Origin: Myrica gale | Lineage: Eukaryota > Streptophyta > Magnoliopsida > Fagales > Myricaceae | Direction of reading: 5' to 3' | DNA: 64,000 nucleotides | NCBI GenBank assembly: GCA_963930655.1 | Contig: OZ005600.1 | Span: forward strand, 1,677,501-1,741,500 | Shown here: piece after piece, positions 61,750 through 64,000 of the stretch | Position numbering within the stretch: position 1 is the first letter of the stretch | Layout: each line of letters opens with the position of its first letter | Program-made: the position numbers and the translations under genes | Notes under the pieces: generated by a model | The model's input: only the letters and a program-made list of their open reading frames with translations | Told to the model about the DNA's origin: nothing | The model's database searches: none

Positions 61750-64000
61750 TTAACCCTCTGGTTCCTTTCTTTTCTTGTTGGACTTCCTGCTGACCTTGGA
61801 TTTCTCTGCTAAATCCAAGCTTGGAAGTGGGTTTAGATCTGGCATGCTGCTGGATTCCGAATGGTCAGTCTGATCTAAACCAGATGAGATCTTCTCATAT
61901 ATGATAGCAGCATCAAGGGAGTATATACGTAAGGCAAGGGATGAGAGCGTAGAAATTTTAGCAGCAGCTGAGAGTGAAGACCAATACCACCACTCATTCC
62001 TCAAGTATTCTGTCTGAATCATGTCCTCCAATATCATTGTTGCTTGAACCATCTGAAACAACCAAAACAATTTCACCATTTAACTTCACAAAAACATGAA
62101 CTGGCAGCAGTAACTAAACTGAAAAGTTATGCTCATAGACAATCTCTAACATTTCAATCCAGCTAAGGAAAAAGGAAAAAAAAAAAAACAAATCCATTGA
62201 CCAACAAGAATCAACTGACAAATCAAACCAAGAGGTGCAACCAGGCATTTAGAACATCTGGAATATTTCTGAAGAAGGTAAAATATGTCCACATGGTCAC
62301 ACACTTGAGTATCTTTAAAATGCATGCGCAAGTGCTTACACAAGCACTCCCCAGACATACTCTCAATCGGAAGGCAGTCCCAATGACACGATCTCCTGGA
62401 TGGCAAAGATCTAAGCTGGTATGCAAGGCAGTAAGAAATCCACGAGACCTTATGTACCCCCCAGAGTAATTTAATAGATGAGGATTTTTCCCTATCAATT
62501 TGGACAAAATCAAGAGGTACTGCTTACACTTTGGAAGGAATCAAATAATACACAAACTTCCCCATGGAAAACCAAAAGATGAGACCAATAACCCAACACA
62601 TACACCCACAATCATGTCATATGTGCTTCAAGAGCCATATCTCAAGAGCCATATGTCGATCTACAAACTTCCACAAGTAAAATCAAGGAGATGTAACTGA
62701 CCTCATATATTGTCCCAGCAGATTTAAGAAATGAACGCCAGGCCCATCTCCTTTCCACATGTGCCTTTGATGATCTTAGAGCTTCCTCAGGGAGAGCCGC
62801 ATCCATATCAAGCAGGTTGATCTTCAATTGCCTTGAAATCTGAGAAGCTTTACCTACTAATGGCCTCAATGAAGACATGGGGACCACACAGCAGCGGTTA
62901 ACACTCATTTCAGCAGAATGGCCATCTAAAGAGGGTCTTTTCTCTCTTCTTTCCATACATCCTAAAGCTGGCATGCTATTTTTTAGCACTTGACAGACTT
63001 CATTAGCAGCAGATCTTCTGGAAGACTCATCATTACATATGCGGTCATGACCTGCTTCCGTTCTACTGGTATTTCCTTGTGAATCAGGCCTTTCAGTTGG
63101 CTTGGCCCCATCAACTGGACCACCACCATCTTTCTGAGGAATTGACATTAGTATCACAGAATCACTAAGGTAGGGAGAGGTGGATGGGACAAAAGATGGG
63201 ATTCCATTTGAACCTATAAGTCCTATCTCCTGGACTAATTTCCTGTTTGAATCCTTTGTCACAAACTTGGAACAAATATCATCAAAGTCATACGGGCATA
63301 CCAGTCCTTCATTCTGATATTTAATCAACCTTGAGCTGAGCTGAGAACCTCCACCTTTTGAAGCTTCTAAAGCATCCATTTCCCGTACACACTCTTCACG
63401 AGCGGCTTTGCATTTTGGATTACCTTTGCCTTTCTTCATATCACTCATTTCCTTACTCTTCTCATTTACCAGTGCACCTGAAATGCACCTACCGTCATTG
63501 TGCCCCTCAAGTTCCACATCAGTGGAAAAGGTTCTGTGGCAAGAGGGGCAATGGTGCCTAGAAGGCCAAATGGGTTCTAAGCAGTTGCATCTGTACATCT
63601 TCTCATCACTGGCTACCCTTGCTTTCTTACCCCGCTTCTTCAAGATTTCAACAGTTTCTAACTCAAAGCAGGGACTAAACTTCTTCTCAAGCAATGCCGC
63701 TGCCTTGGTAACAAGATAATCAGAAGATCCAGTTTTTTCACTATTTCTGGTCAATGAAAAAACTGTTTGGTGCTCATCCAGACCTTGGTTTCCGTTTTGC
63801 AAAAGGTCTTCAAATCTCAGCTTATGCCACTGGAAAATAGACTCTTTCAGATCTCTTTCCTTCAGGTCACTATCCTTCAACCAACCAATCAGTTCATCAA
63901 TATCTGCATCAGTTTCATAACAAAACCATGATGAAGAAAGGACCATAGCATCATTCAGTTCATATAGAAATGGACAATGAGCTTTTGACCCCTCCAGATT
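61750..64000 (-). CDS. MBD9: MBD9-like methyl-CpG-binding/chromatin protein, 3' part
   Basis: Two exons of a larger gene: 62702 to beyond 64000 (open to the window edge) and the last exon 61750-62052. They give about 533 C-terminal residues. Seen: a Cys/His cluster CNCLEPIWPSRHHCPSCHRTF ending in H...C (a zinc-binding element), low-complexity Ser/Gly-rich sequence, then the conserved MBD9 end (AHVERRWAWRSFLKSAGTIY, EWWYWSSLSAAAKISTLSSL, RIYSLDAAIIYE) and a basic C-terminus (KSKVSRKSNKKRK), probably a nuclear signal. Arabidopsis MBD9 works with the SWR1 complex on H2A.Z deposition and controls flowering and branching. MBD, PHD and bromodomain parts lie outside the window. The GT-AG junction between 62702 and 62052 keeps the frame. 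Confidence 0.9.

Noticed and set aside
63408-63719. 103-codon plus-strand ORF
   Set aside because: Antisense to the MBD9-like exon.

Overview
This window is nuclear DNA from a flowering plant. Eleven gene models can be assembled from spliced exons; ten are complete and one (MBD9-like) runs off the right edge. Introns are numerous (about 66 can be placed), codon use and protein content are those of a eudicot, and the spacers hold plant-type MITEs, a miniature LTR element (TRIM) and a Copia remnant. Gene order matches two Arabidopsis blocks, so a eudicot is likely, perhaps woody given the long spacers. The species cannot be named from the sequence alone.

Layout. 0-3.3 kb: a C2H2 zinc-finger/DEDDh-exonuclease-like gene (+) whose catalytic residues are largely replaced. 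3.3-12 kb: a repeat-rich stretch with a Copia LTR fossil, a pseudogene scrap of the exonuclease family, a pair of ~400-bp inverted repeats around a CACTA-like end, local direct duplications, and a truncated BAG gene reduced to its ubiquitin-like exon. 12.1-15.0 kb: a cysteine-rich receptor-like kinase (+) with an unusually short juxtamembrane segment. 15.5-17.9 kb: a CASP-like 4A membrane protein (-). 18.9-23.9 kb: the farnesyltransferase beta subunit ERA1 (-, 14 exons). 25.6-27.0 kb: the photosystem I assembly factor PSA3 (-). 28.5-32.9 kb: a SAMHD1/VEN4-type dNTP triphosphohydrolase (+, 19 exons). 33-37.4 kb: a spacer with a TRIM element nested in an AT-rich repeat. 37.4-41.8 kb: a Raf-like kinase of the CBC type (+). 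43.0-46.7 kb: the thylakoid-lumen cyclophilin-like CYP38 (-). 47.9-50.4 kb: a clade II-like SWEET sugar transporter (-). 50.4-56.8 kb: a long spacer. 56.8-59.3 kb: an HD-Zip I gene of the ATHB1/HAT5 type (+), preceded by a 29-codon upstream ORF. 61.75-64.0 kb: the 3' end of an MBD9-like chromatin gene (-).

From memory of Arabidopsis, exonuclease-CASPL4A-ERA1-VEN4 is collinear with At5g40310-At5g40270, and CBC1-CYP38-ATHB1-MBD9 with At3g01490-At3g01460. The window therefore joins two blocks that lie on different Arabidopsis chromosomes. CRK, the BAG fragment, PSA3 and SWEET are extra genes here. These are unrelated housekeeping and signalling genes, not an operon-like pathway; the grouping reflects ancestral order. 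Points most worth a second look are the pseudo-exonuclease, the HD-Zip upstream ORF, four GC-AG introns among about 66, the CRK juxtamembrane deletion, and several MITEs with exact target-site duplications.
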